Source of the DNA: Watersipora subatra
Taxonomy: Eukaryota; Bryozoa; Gymnolaemata; Cheilostomatida; Watersiporidae
Direction of reading: 5' to 3'
Assembly (NCBI RefSeq): GCF_963576615.1
Contig: NC_088711.1
Coordinates: 5,518,001 to 5,582,000, forward strand
Length of the DNA: 64,000 bases
Shown: positions 43,186 through 63,738 of the stretch, in pieces
How the letters are laid out: the number at the start of each line of letters is the position of its first letter
Position numbering within the stretch: position 1 is the stretch's first letter
Program-made: the position numbers and the translations under genes
Notes under the pieces: model-generated
Seen by the model: the letters and a program-made list of their open reading frames with translations, nothing else
Database searches by the model: none
Told to the model about the DNA's origin: nothing

Positions 43186-43928
43186 ACTGTTATGTCGCTG
43201 TGACATAAATTGTCTATAGCCGGTTTAAGCTATTATTTATTTGTAAAACTTCTTTATATATATATCCATACAAATTGTACAGTTTGCAGGCATATAGTAG
43301 ATTAATCTATTATATAATTTATATATACTATAATGCTATTAGACGTTATATTAGGATCATCAAAGCATCTGGCTCATTAATTTTTTATGCATAGATCATT
43401 TATTTTTTAAATCACAAATAAATTTTGTGGTCAAGAATACTGCAGTTAAAATTTATAGTTTGCTTTTTGGTCTATATCAACAAATAACACATATAAATAT
43501 AACACAAATCTAGATATTTTGAGTGTTGGAACCTACTGGCGCAATAGCTAAAGCTAATCTAGGCTCGAGGCCAATCCAACCACTTTTCGAACAAAGCAAT
43601 GTAGGTTGCAAGATTTTAGTCAATTTTAATCATGCCAATAGCCGTCTACAACAAAAACTTATAGCCTAGAATCTGTAAATCTTTAGCTAGCTTGACTTTG
43701 ATATATAGGTTGAATGATTATGTAGATCTTTATCTTGACTTTGATATATAGGTTGGTTAAGATTGGAGATGGATAAAGGCGCCCACAAGCTCATTGAGAT
43801 TAAATGTTGTACAATGTTGCTAGGTTACTATAAAAAAGAGCGTGATTATGTAGCATGGACCAAGATGGCGCTCAAATTGTTACGCAGATAAATTACCTTG
43901 GCCATTACAAGGGTAGTATAATTCAGTG

Positions 43929-44801
43929 GTTTAATAATCCAAAATTTCAAAATATATGTTGAGTAGGCCTCGGCAATTAGATATTATATTATGATATATA
44001 AATGATTACGTATATGATTATCTACTATATAAACGGCAATCGTTGTGTATCTGTCTCCCATCTGTCTGTCCGCTTTATAGAGTACCGTACTTTTCCGACT
44101 ATTAGCCGCTACTTTTATATAAGGGCGTGTCTATTCTGTGGTTTTTTCACCGCTAGGGCGCATTAACGGGAATCTCCGGTTAGTACACGCCTCTATTATA
44201 ATACGTAACCTGCTATTCATCGTGGGATGGACGATAAATACTGATATGCTAATAGTATGAGTTGTCTTCTCGATATATTGAATCACAGATAACTCCCAAA
44301 TATGAGCAGTATAATCGTACGAATTTCGGTCGTACGAAGCGAACTGAATTAATATGTGTAGTAGCGGTAAATAAATTATAGAGTTTATAAATTAATAAAC
44401 TCTCTTTTTCCATTCGGTCGAACGAAGCCAACCGAATTAATATGAGTACTAATTATCGTAATTTCGTAATATGGACTATTAGCCGCTACTTTTCTCTGAC
44501 GATTTGAGCCAAACAGCTTATATAAAAGTGTGGCGATTCTGTTGTTTTTCTTTCACCATCTACCGTAAATCAAGCTTGAAACCTTGACATTGCCTGGCCT
44601 AGTTATAATGAACGTAGATATAAAAACATACGTACAGTAGTAATCAATAATCTGCAATGTTATTTGATGTCAATGACATGAATGCAGTTGCGGGTGCTAA
44701 ACGATTTCGTCCCATAAATCGCTTAGACTCGTATAGAGAGTCTTGATTTTTTCACTATCCTGTGTATTTTCCTATTTATGGTTTAGAAATAACTGTGAAC
44801 A
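43929..44801. other. Upstream flank of GMP reductase, with dispersed repeats
   Basis: ACTATTAGCCGCTACTTTT occurs twice as a direct repeat (about 44098 and 44468). The segment CGAATTTCGGTCGTACGAAG (about 44313-44340) recurs inverted at about 57130-57165. There is no gene. Confidence 0.6.
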
Positions 44802-53667
<8,866 letters not shown>

Positions 53668-55140
53668 GTTTTTACCAATCAATGGACACGTGTTTGAATT
53701 AGTCTTTAGTGCTAATCAATATATAACTACTGATTTACTGCATGCTCAGAAATTACACCATCAAGTATGAATTTTAAGCATAGCAATGGGCCAGTACTGT
53801 TTGAACCTTGTTTGGTACTACCATGTTTTACCTTGTGTGCTCTCGTGATTGTCTTCTGTGTGGCAACGATGCTGCTTGGTTTTTTCATCCATCTTGTATC
53901 GACAATCCACCTCTTTAAATTCTATCTGGAGATCTATTGATTTTAGTTTGTAGAACTTTTTAAAGATATTTTTGTTTGGTGCTATCTTTGGTCCCTGACT
54001 TCTAAAATGTTGTTTCAGTTTCTAATGCACGATTGTTATCTTTTATTCTTGGGCTGTTCTGTTCAAACTGCACAATATAGTCAACAAAATGATAGTATTA
54101 ATTGCGTAATGGTTATTTTTTCAAAAATTTTGTCTTATCTTCAACAAGTGAATTGCCAGCAGATTTTTAGGAGTTGCTATTCTACTTGAGGAGCTATTCT
54201 AGTTATTCTAGAGTTGATGAATATGACAGGATGCCATATATATATAATTTATACATATAAATTATATATATACTAGCTGCATTACTCGTCCACAAAAACA
54301 GATTCACATACAGCAAGAGGTTTATTGAGAGTTGTCTTTCATACTGTAAAACAACTCCAAATATGCAGTCTGCTGAAATTGTTGCCCTGATCAGACTGCA
54401 TATACATATGCAGTCATACATGTCAATAATTTTGGGGATAACAATGCAAATCTGCAATGTATTTGACAGCTAGTCTACAATGCATCAGTCTCGAACCACT
54501 CAAATCGGAGTTGTCCTACTTTTGTACAGAGAACTGATAATGACATTGACATTGCTAGGCAAACTGAAGTTCTTCAAACTGGCAGTATTAAAAATTTTTG
54601 CATGTTTTGAGAAATTCTACAAAATATTTTGCTATTTCCATCATTTATTGAATGGAGACTCCTAAATGCTTAAAACACTGATCATGGCTCACCAGTTCTT
54701 CATGTATAGCCTGTGTTTTGACACGGTATATACAAACAGTGCAACAGTAATGTGGTTGTGCTAATAAAATTTACTATCAGCAAAATGTACATGTATAACA
54801 CCACAGAGAGTATGATGTCAAGGCAGATACAGCATTAGCACTTTACAATAATAAAACAACGCCAACATGATAGCCTTTTTATGAGCTACAATAAGGAAAA
54901 CGAATGCATGAAAATATATGCATGTATATACTGAAAGATATTTTAGAAAATGCTGCATTTGGATAATATGTAGGTATAGCAGAACATGAAGCACAGCATG
55001 ACAACAATAACATAACATTAATTTAATGCAAGCATAACAATAACACAATGTTAATTCAACGCAATACTTGCAGATAGACAACATTTTTTTGTTTTTCTGT
55101 TGGGTGTATGAACAAACAGTTTTCAGCTTGTGCCTACTCT
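53668..55140. other. Downstream flank of GMPR, no gene recognised
   Basis: AT-rich with a short TATATA inverted motif near 54235-54275. Only unsupported short ORFs. Confidence 0.5.
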
Positions 55141-55149
55141 TGAGTAGGC

Positions 55150-55585
55150 AATGTACAGCTGACTGAGTAGCTGCTGTAGCTAGTGTTCTTGTCGCCGCTG
55201 CATCTGCTCAGTGGTTTCTGCACGTCTGGCAGCTGCAGCAGCTGCTCTGAGCCGTTTGAGTCGGCTCAGCAGTCTTTGCACTTCTAGCGGTTGCAGCATC
55301 TATTCTGGCTTGTTCTCGACGTAGCTGTGTTTGTTCAGCAGTTTCTGCTTTTCTAGCAGCTGCAGTAGCAGTTCTGTTTTGTTGTAGGCGTAGCTGTGTT
55401 TGCTCTGCAGTTTCTGCACTTCTAGCAGCTGCAGTAGCTATTCCGGCCTGTTCTAGTCGTACCCGTGTTTGCTCAGCAGATTCTGCTCGTCTAGCTGCTG
55501 CTTTGTGAATTCAGTTTCTTTTTCTACGGGAATCAATCTGTTCTTGCGTTTTGGCAGTAGGCTTTTTGGGAGGCAATGTACTGCT
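55150..55585 (-). pseudogene. Helitron-like N-terminal repeat fragment (23-aa repeats)
   Basis: On the minus strand a frame reads PPKKPTAKTQEQIDSRRKRN, then a TGA, then four 23-residue repeats of the type (S/K)AETAEQTQLRLQQNRTATA. A 1-base shift leads to a fifth (RRAETTEQMQRRQE). Similar Ala/Glu/Thr/Gln/Arg repeats precede the helicase-like region in some Helitron and PIF1-like proteins. No Rep or helicase domain is seen nearby, so this is a broken fragment. The family link is inference. Confidence 0.45.
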
Positions 55586-55752
55586 TCAAGAGGTGAGCAT
55601 TTTAATTGGTAAAACTTCTGGTTTTGAGGTTATTTGAGGGATATTTTCAATTGGGAGAGTTTCTAAAAGTGAATGAGATGGTGCACTTTTTTGTCATATA
55701 CCCTGCTTTCTTTCTTCTCACTATTGCCCATCGCAACGTTCGGAGTACCCGA

Positions 55753-56880
55753 GCAAGTTCTGTAGTAGCTGTAGTACTCGTAGTTGAAAAAAAAAAGTAA
55801 TTCAGATGCGGAAGGAAATGAACATGTTTACTATAACGAACAGTGGCAAATACAACGTCTTTAAATAGTGCATGTGTGGCAATTCATAGACAATACAATA
55901 TTGAATGAGAAGCACTTACCGTTATGACGTAGAAATTTAGTAGGTAAAACGCAGTAGCAGTACACGTGCAAGTTCTGTAGTAGCTGTAGTTCTGTAGTCC
56001 TCGTAGCTAGAAAAAAGTAAAAGTAACTCAGCTGCGGAAGGAAATGAACATGTTTACCATCACAAACAGTGGCAAACCCAACGTTTTTAACACTTTCACT
56101 GCCGTTGACGCATTTATGCGTTTTCTATGGGCGACTGCTGTAGACGCATTTTCGCGACTCTCCCAGCAATTGTGTAGTAACTGAATTTTATTATTCATTG
56201 ATAACATAACCAATGATCTTTAGGACTTTTATGGTAGTGACAATGTTGTCTGAAGATTTCTCTATAAAGTTAGCTTAAAATTTAATTATAAATTTATGTT
56301 TGAAAATTTCCAACTTGAAAACTAACATTTTTTGTGTAAGTTTTGTAAGTGCCTCTCGAGTTAGACAACAAATAATAACTTATGTTGATGGCATTATAGT
56401 CAATTCAGATTTAGATTTTACACAAATAATTAAAATAGCAATAGTAGCACTGACTCTGATGGCGGTGAAAGTTATGGTTTTGTAAAAATAAGGAACATTG
56501 TAGAGGATGGTTTTAGCTTTGTAGCTTCCCATTCCTTTATCAATGCACAAAGTATAGATACAATGAATTTTTCACATAGCAGTGTTTGTTAACATGTTGG
56601 CAAAATAAAATATATAACCAAAACGTTCTAAATAGATTTTGAAATTGAAAAAATGTTGTATACTTATAATCAATATCGGCAAATACATAAGCAATACAAA
56701 GGCAGATACCTAAGCAATATCAACGAAATGGCTGGCAGTAGGCCGATAGCTAAATTTGTACATGAACGGAAGTGAGAGGGTTAAGTAGTGGAGCTGTGGC
56801 AAGTCATAGACAATACAACATTGAATGAGAAGTACTTACCTTTTTGAAGTAGAAACTTAGTAAGTAGTTTTTGATGTGAA
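55753..56880 (+). repeat. 215-bp tandem duplication; the second copy is split by an insertion
   Basis: GCAAGTTCTGTAGTAGCTGT starts at 55753 and again at 55968. The two units share GCGGAAGGAAATGAACATGT and CATAGACAATACAA. The second unit is interrupted at 56091-56780. Confidence 0.85.
56091..56780. mobile_element. 690-bp piggyBac-like non-autonomous element
   Basis: TTAA target duplications at 56087-56090 and 56781-56784. The ends CACTTTCACTGCCG and CGGAAGTGAGAGGG are imperfect inverted repeats. GACGCATTT...GCG motifs follow the left end. The intact tandem paralogue at 55862 (CTTTAAATAG) is the empty site. No transposase is present. Confidence 0.85.
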
Positions 56881-57229
56881 AAGAATTGTCTAGGTGGCCG
56901 GAAAAAAACAAGCGTTCACGTGACTTTCTGTTGGCTTCGTACGACCATGGTGAAATTTATAAACAATCCACTTCGCTATAGTTATTTCGGCAAAACATGA
57001 GTGTTTTGGTTTAACAATAGGCGGTCTAAGCGGCATCTATGCCGAAATAGAGTGTTTATAAATTTCACCAGATGACCGAATCGAAAAAAGGAAAGACCGC
57101 TCTATAATTTATTTACTACTCGTATTAATTCAGTTCGCTTCGTACGACCGAAATTCGTACAACGAAAAAAGGATAGACTGCTCTATAAGGTAGATAAACA
57201 CACACACAAATATATAGACAGATTTTTTG

Positions 57230-57480
<251 letters not shown>

Positions 57481-57524
57481 GCCTATGTTGAATTTGTTGA
57501 ATATATATATAACCCTCACTCACC

Positions 57525-58130
57525 TTCCATGTAAATTGCCTGCAGACACTTGAGTCTCCTACCAGAAACCTGAGAGCGTTAGTACTTGTCTCAAGATCTT
57601 TAGTGCTTCTTCCACAACTAACTATTATAGTGTGTTACTGGCCGTTGACTAAGCCACATCTTATGTTGTGTTACTACACCCAATACTCCTATGACAACTG
57701 ATGTAATTGATGCTCACATATTTCTGCATCTCACTTTCCTGTTTATCCTTTTTCAGGTTTTCCCTTTCCTTGATGGTTTTATTGTACTCTCTTGAACTCT
57801 AACATCATGCATTTGCGCTCATTGACCTTCTTCTGAATTATCATCAATTCAGGCTGGTTGGCTGGCACATGTTTATTCGTTAGGATATAGAAATTTTAAC
57901 CAAATACCGTCATTTTTATTGACTGATCCAGAATTTTCTACCAGTTCTGTAAATGGGTCAGGCTGTAGTGAATGCATATACACCTGTACACAACTGCCAC
58001 GCTGTTTTGGCACACAATATAGATAGAACATGCCAGTTACTTGTATCAGCTGGTGATATGCTGGAAGGTCTTAGGGGCAATTTTGCATTGAGGATAATGT
58101 TTAATGTGATCTTGGAGCTGTCTGGCAGGC
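57525..58130 (-). mobile_element. 3' end of a second RLE LINE copy
   Basis: It parallels 35950-36500 of the first copy: GAGTCTCCTACCAG, CTCAAGATCT, AAGCCACAT, ACCCAATACTCCTATGAC, GGTTGGCTGGCACATG and GTCATTTTTATTGACTGATCCAG. Its 3' end also adjoins a TA tract (about 57500-57512). Only the nuclease and tail region remains, with no open frame. Confidence 0.75.
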
Positions 58131-59325
58131 AGTAGCTGTTCTTGAACAGTCAATGGTATCGATCAAGTATTGGTCACAATTGTTCGGCCTCTATAATATC
58201 TACAGGTGTTCGACCGGTTATATCTACAGAAAGTATACCACAGCGTTAAAAAAACTTCAATTGACCTTGAACTTTAACTTGATTAATTTAAAATGTTCAG
58301 TAATTAGTAGCTGCCTCCCTTATCTTCTAGGAAAATTTACAGATTATATTAACAAATTTCTGACAATATCTTATATGCTAAATAAAGGTTATGTCATACA
58401 TTGTCAATATAACAATTTTGGTTGAACAATCAAAAGTCTTTGCCCTCAACAATGTCAAAACAAAATAGCAGATTTTTAAGAACATCATCTATGTACATGG
58501 ATGTTTGTGAAAAATCTGTAGGTTGGTTGTAGCAAAGAGGTCAATAGAACAATTAGCAAAAAAATAATATAGCTATCTCTCAGCTTTTCCAAAAAGTGTT
58601 TAAACAGATTTTTAACTCTGAATAACTTTACAGTAGACTAGAAACATACTCTCTTGGAAAGTGTAAACAATAGTATCAATTCAATGCTAATACTTTATTT
58701 TTTGCCAAATCAGAGACTCATTTGTAGAGTATGTCAATCATAGCTCTAGCAAATTTATTATGAAAAACATTTTATTGATTAGAATTATAGATTAAGTAGC
58801 AATTATATTCTCACATGTTCCTGAGAGAACTAAGCAATTACCATGCATTTTAATATCAAGTTTCAAAGGGTGAGATGCAGCCGTGATTTATCATGAGACT
58901 TGCACTACACTATGTTTTTTATTGACAAGTACCTACACTAAGTTCTTGCTTTAAGGTGGCAAAATACATTCAACACTATCGAAGTTTCACAAAGCAATAA
59001 TATACAGCCCCCATATACAGCCCCAGGGGGGCTGTATATCATTGCACAAAGCCATGATCAGTGAGACTTTTGGAGTAGTCTAAAATTCCAGCTTGTGATA
59101 GCTTAAAACTGAAAATTTTATAACCTACGTAAGCTTAGTGAAATGATTTCCTCAAACTTGCAAACAGATTGATAAATAGCTACCCTTAATATTACGTATT
59201 TTTCAGAGCTGAGCTATTTAGGTTTGTATTTGTCAGTAAAGCTAACGGATGTAAGCGTAGTTGTCCACTCTTGCATCGTACGGTCGTTGACAACGTTGAC
59301 GAAGGTATGACCGATTCCTGACGCC
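58131..59325. other. Upstream flank of the Argonaute gene
   Basis: No gene recognised. A G/C-rich hairpin (ATACAGCCCC/GGGGCTGTAT) lies at about 59014-59038. Confidence 0.5.
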
Positions 59326-61564
59326 ATGTTGGATAGCTGTGACCATTACGGTAAATGGTAGTGGCGTATAAACAACGACAATGAGTTAGCCTAATATTGT
59401 GCCCAATCGTTCAAAGTTTAGTGGAAACATCACTAACATTATGCATTTTACTCGATACACAATGGCTAAATAATGTTTCCTCTTACAGGCAAGTTGTTAA
59501 CCTGTTGCTGTTTTTTTATTATAGTCCGTTGGGGACTAACACACCGAGTTTTTTTAATTGTTCTCGAAACTCAGATTGAAATGTATTTCAATGTTACGCG
59601 GTGTTTTATTTCTGTGACTATAACATCTTTGAATATGAAGCGTGTTTCATTATAATCATTTTTCATGTATAATCCTAAGAATGTTTCGGCGGTGCAACTA
59701 GACCCGCTCATGTGTTTCTCAGCAGTATAGACAAAAAACGTTATAATACATGGACATACCTGCCAACTCTCGCGCATTGGGCGTGAGACTCACGCAATCA
59801 CCCCAAAGAAAAAATGAAAAAGCGTGAGATTTTTGCCCCAATTTCCACAATTTTATATATATACTATCATTGATACATCAATTGCCCCAAAACCAAATCT
59901 CACGCATTGCCCCACTCTTGGGTTGGCAGGTCTGTACATGGATATGATATAATACCGGAAGATTTGGATTTCTTAGCAGAATGTTTGTTTTATAAATGTA
60001 TTTTCATTGTTACAATGCATCTACTTTTGTGGCAACTTGCTTAGTTGTATAAACCTAATGTTGCTATTGATTTTATATAGGTAATCCTTTGGAATTTTGT
60101 TATTAGGTATTGTGTTTGATTCGAATCCGGCTGGTGCTATTGGTTCTGCATTGGGCATATCTCCTCATAGTCAATCATGTAAGTATTTTTGTAGTTTTTA
60201 TTAAATTATATCATAGGTAGATAGGCCCTATGGAGAAGTTAAGTTATGCATAACTAATCCGAATTCACAACGTCAGTGTTGAATTTGCTTGTCGTCTTAT
60301 TCTATTTTGACTATGTTTAGTTTGTGCACGTTTGCTGAGCTTGTGTGAACTAATTCGATTACTAATATTACTGGCTATGGTACTAGTGAAGATGTTGAAC
60401 TAGTTATTTAAGCAATACTCATATTTACCAGAAAAAGTTAAATCTATTCTACAAGTCCAAAAATTAAGATACACAACTAACAAAATTCTAAAGTAATAAT
60501 ATAAATGTCAAAAGGTTAAAATAGCCAACAAAAGTTCCACCCTTACTCGAACAGCTGTCCATGTTCGTTGCTCAGGCCTGTATGGTTTTGAGTCTCGCCG
60601 GTCAAATGAAAGTTATGACAGTCCATAAATATAAAGCTTCAGCAGTTGGTGGCGGGAAAGAGACTACAGGCAGAAGTGAGAAGCACCTCGGCAGGCAAAG
60701 GGGACAGCGCCTAAGTTGGCCCTTGGGAAAGCGGTGGAGTCATTGTAGCTATTCTCTTTTATAGATGTCTAGCATGTGGGAAGGCTAGCGTGTGGGGAGT
60801 AGGTTTAGTATAAAGGCTCTATGCTTTATGCTAGTTGTTCGAAAATATCGTGTTCGTGTTAGTTTTCAAGCTGATGTATGTGATGTGAACATGTAGAGTG
60901 GAGCTCGTGACTCACTCCTGGTACCTAGGTCGTGTCTGGCAAAAGATGGCAGATCTTTATACATGTAATCAACTGATTCGTTTCCACTCTCTCTTCGGGT
61001 TTTCTAGTAAGGTGATCGACTCATTTTCTGTGATGGATTCCTTTCACCCTGGATGGACTCCATTACAGAATTTAATTTGATTGCGGTTACCTTTCCAATT
61101 ATTGAATTTTTTAAAGTTGTGGACGTCATGTTGTTAGTGCGTATTAGGTTGTATCTTGTAGTCTGGCTTCAATCCCGGTTTGTATCTTGTTTTGAGGATA
61201 TTTCCATAGAACTATAAACCTAGTCTATGAAAATTTATTTTTCTCTACAAAAATCCATGCGGAGAAGCTTACTTACAGAAGAATATCCTGTAATGTTACA
61301 CTTTGTAGCGCTACCTCCTCTCATAACCAACTCGGTACCTAGCAGTATGGCCAACAACACTCCAACATCCACAACGCCTCCAACACCAAACACTAACTCA
61401 CCTCCACTGGTAGAATTCAAGTGTCCCGCTCGACCAAATCATGGTAGTGAAGGTCGACCTATACTGTTGCGTGCCAATCATTTTCAAGTACGGATGCCAA
61501 GAGGTTCTATTCATCACTATGATGTTTCCATTTCACCTGACAAGTGCCCTCGCAGGGTCAACAG
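59326..61564 (+). CDS. AGO1: Argonaute, AGO1 type, first exons (partial; continues beyond the window)
   Basis: Exon 60107-60178 reads IVFDSNPAGAIGSALGISP. Exon 61309-61564 ends in the Argonaute N-domain entry LVEFKCPARPNHGSEG, LRANHFQVRMPRG, HHYDVSISPDKCPRRVNR. The phases (1, then 2) join cleanly, and a donor GTAGG follows 61564. A candidate first exon is 59326-59350 (MLDSCDHY plus 1 nt, followed by GTAAAT), which gives phase 1 as needed. The linker before the N-domain is Thr/Pro/Asn-rich (TPTSTTPPTPNTNSPP). AGO1-class proteins bind miRNAs in RISC. The PAZ, MID and PIWI exons must lie beyond 64000. The N-domain is closer to the miRNA-type AGO class than to PIWI proteins. The first exon is the least certain part. 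Confidence 0.85.
59755..59934 (-). mobile_element. 180-bp hAT-type MITE, copy 2, in Argonaute intron 1
   Basis: The same element as 22913-23092 in reverse orientation and of identical length. Ends CATACCTGCCAAC and GTTGGCAGGTCTG. Exact 8-bp target duplication TACATGGA (59747-59754 and 59935-59942). Confidence 0.93.
60179..61308. other. Argonaute intron 2
   Basis: No repeat or second gene recognised. The ORFs at 60561-60764 and 60898-61080 have no supporting motif. Confidence 0.5.
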
Positions 61565-61600
61565 GTAGGATTCGGATTTTTTATAAATATTTTTCAAATA

Positions 61601-62285
61601 CCGTAAAACCTTTATTTGAAAGCCATGGCACTCTATTTTTCAACCCTTCTCTTAGAGTGGCACTTTTTTTCTAGGTGATGTTCAAATAAAGGGTGGTGTT
61701 GTATTTTCAAACATCTCAGATTATTGAGAAGATAAATTTAACCTTTTCACGGTGAATTGAATGTCATCTATATTTTGCACTCTCCTTCGGGTGGAGTGAC
61801 ATTAACTCTTTTGAACGCAAGAAATTTGCTAACTTACCTCCAACTTGTTGTAGATCTCTAAATAAATATGCACGGGAAGCTGATGCATGCCTCTACCGGT
61901 TAATACCTATTGCAATTTCCCTATGGTGATCTTATAGCCTGTGTTGCAATTCGTTGGAGCTTTCAATTTTTATTTCTTTTTAAATTTGAAGGCATATTTA
62001 CATTAAATAACTATTTTTAATAAGGTTGCATAAAAGCTAATTGCACTTATTGATGTTTGCTATAGTTTGCAGCCAAAACTGGCTTTTTATGTGCAATAGA
62101 AGAGGAGTTATGGGCGTCCATCCATTGTAAGGCGAGTTCCCATTATTGCAATACTGCTCTCAAAAAATATGCTATAAATCTGCAAATTTATAATTTGTAT
62201 AATAATAACCTATCAAATGCTACAAATATACGTATATACAAGAACAAGTGTCATAAACAAACCATACTTATAATTAAACAAAATA
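61601..62285 (+). mobile_element. Composite repeat, copy B (left part), in an Argonaute intron
   Basis: It begins CCGTAAAACC like 32282 and follows the same order (AACTTACCTCCAACTTGT, ATAGCCTGTGT, GTGCAATAGAAGAGGAGTTA, TATGCTATAAATCT). It lacks the TTAA MITE and the 33217-34045 block at the positions seen in copy A. Confidence 0.75.
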
Positions 62286-62312
62286 TTTGTTTAGTATTTT
62301 GTTTAATTATAA
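62268..62312. repeat. Perfect 18-bp inverted repeat
   Basis: The arms TTATAATTAAACAAAATA and its exact reverse complement surround a 9-base loop at the end of composite repeat copy B. Confidence 0.85.
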
Positions 62313-63146
62313 ATATGGTATATAAAATACAATTTTATTTAATATATAAAACTAGTTGTACTACCCGGCCTTGCCCGGGTAATAAAAAAGTCTTCGGACA
62401 GAAAATTTATTTGTATTTAACATATGACAATATTTGTCATTCTCACTTTCAAACTACAGATCATGAGAGAAGTGTTTTGTGTAGTTGAAATACATTAAGA
62501 GAGAAAATGAAAACAACTGTAAAGGTTTTCAAATTTTGTCAAACAACTGTAACTTTCAAACTTAATACCATGAGGAGAATTTTTCAGCAAGACAACTAAA
62601 TTAAAAATAAATAAAACAACTGTAAAGGTTTTTAAACAACTGTAAATTTAAAATTCCATAACTTAAAAGAAGTGTTTCGCTGAAATAAATTAGAAGGAAA
62701 AATAAAAATTTAAAGGGGTTTAAATGTAAATGTGAAATCATTAGCAAGTAATGGCAAAATATAGTCTATTTTGCTACGATTACAATAAAAAATTATTTGG
62801 TATATAATTATATGATTTCTGTTCGTTTCAGTGTTGGCATTGCAAAAATGTAGGCTAATATCGTAGGCTATAGATTCTAATCATCATCATTAAAAATAGT
62901 GCCAAAATAGTATGTTAACCTTAGCAACTATAGGTGCCTACCATGACTTTAATGAATTTGGTGGTTATGATCTGCGTGCCCGAGATAATATAACATTACA
63001 ATGTACTACGCGAAGAGTTCTTACCTTTGAGACAGACGTATAACATAAACGCTGAATCTAACTTACCTTAAATGAATTTAGTTTACTAAACACATACTTG
63101 AAAAAAGTTTTATTATGTATTTTAGTATTATATATATATATACATG

Positions 63147-63660
63147 TAGTACTTTATTGGCAATAATTTCATTTCACAAATAGAAATGTTTTTCAAATTA
63201 GGCCATGCAACAATAGTAAAACAGAAAAAAGCGAATAAAAAAAGCAACAGTTAGCCATTAAAATTGAATAAATAGTCTGACAAATAGTGTTTAAAATGCC
63301 TTTCTCTGCTAAAAGAACCAATATTAGGTGGAAAATTGTTAAAGCAACTGGCAGTGAAATTTTCAAAATAATTGTTAGTGATTGTATGCAATTTGTTCCT
63401 ATCACGTAAGTTGAAATGAGTTGAGAACCTGTAACTACCATGTAAAAACGAGGACACAAACCATGAAAAATCTTGAAACCTTGAATTGAAGTAAAATAAC
63501 CATTTCGCATAAGCAGAGTAAGAAGACGCAAAGATGTGGAAAAATCATTCGTTGGAATAATATATGGAGGAATATGATGTAGTTTTGCAATGAGTCGAAA
63601 TGCTCTTTTTGCAACAAAAATAAATCCTTAGTGACATGTCTTGGAGCGAGATTATAATGA
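63147..63660 (-). pseudogene. LINE reverse-transcriptase C-terminal fragment
   Basis: On the minus strand the sequence reads KRAFRLIAKLHHIPPYIIP, LRLLTLLMRNGYFTSIQG and FKIFHGLCPRF. After a frameshift near 63450 it continues as FNLRDRNKLHTITNNYFEN and HFKHYLSDYL. This resembles the C-terminal end of Jockey/CR1-type proteins. The 3' end (CCAATAAAGTACTACATG) meets a TA tract near 63130-63147. The 5' end is truncated. Confidence 0.55.
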
Positions 63661-63738
63661 ATGTGGATACCATAAATAAATCCTTAGTGACATATCTTGG
63701 AGCGAGATTATAATAAATGTGGATACCATAAATAAACC
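63618..63738. repeat. 56-bp tandem duplication
   Basis: TAAATCCTTAGTGACAT and GGAGCGAGATTATAAT recur 56 bp apart (63621 and 63677). Confidence 0.85.

Larger units (their letters stand above)
40781..43928 (+). mobile_element. THAP/P-element-like DNA transposon, internally deleted
   Basis: Inverted termini CACTGAATTATACTACCC at 40781 and 43928 share a subterminal block CAACAATTTGAGCGCCATCTTG (about 40851 and 43860-43881). Between them are THAP-domain exons and the C-terminal part of a P-type transposase. The flanks (GTTTGAAT and GTTTAATA) are only roughly similar, so an 8-bp target duplication is not proven. Confidence 0.78.
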
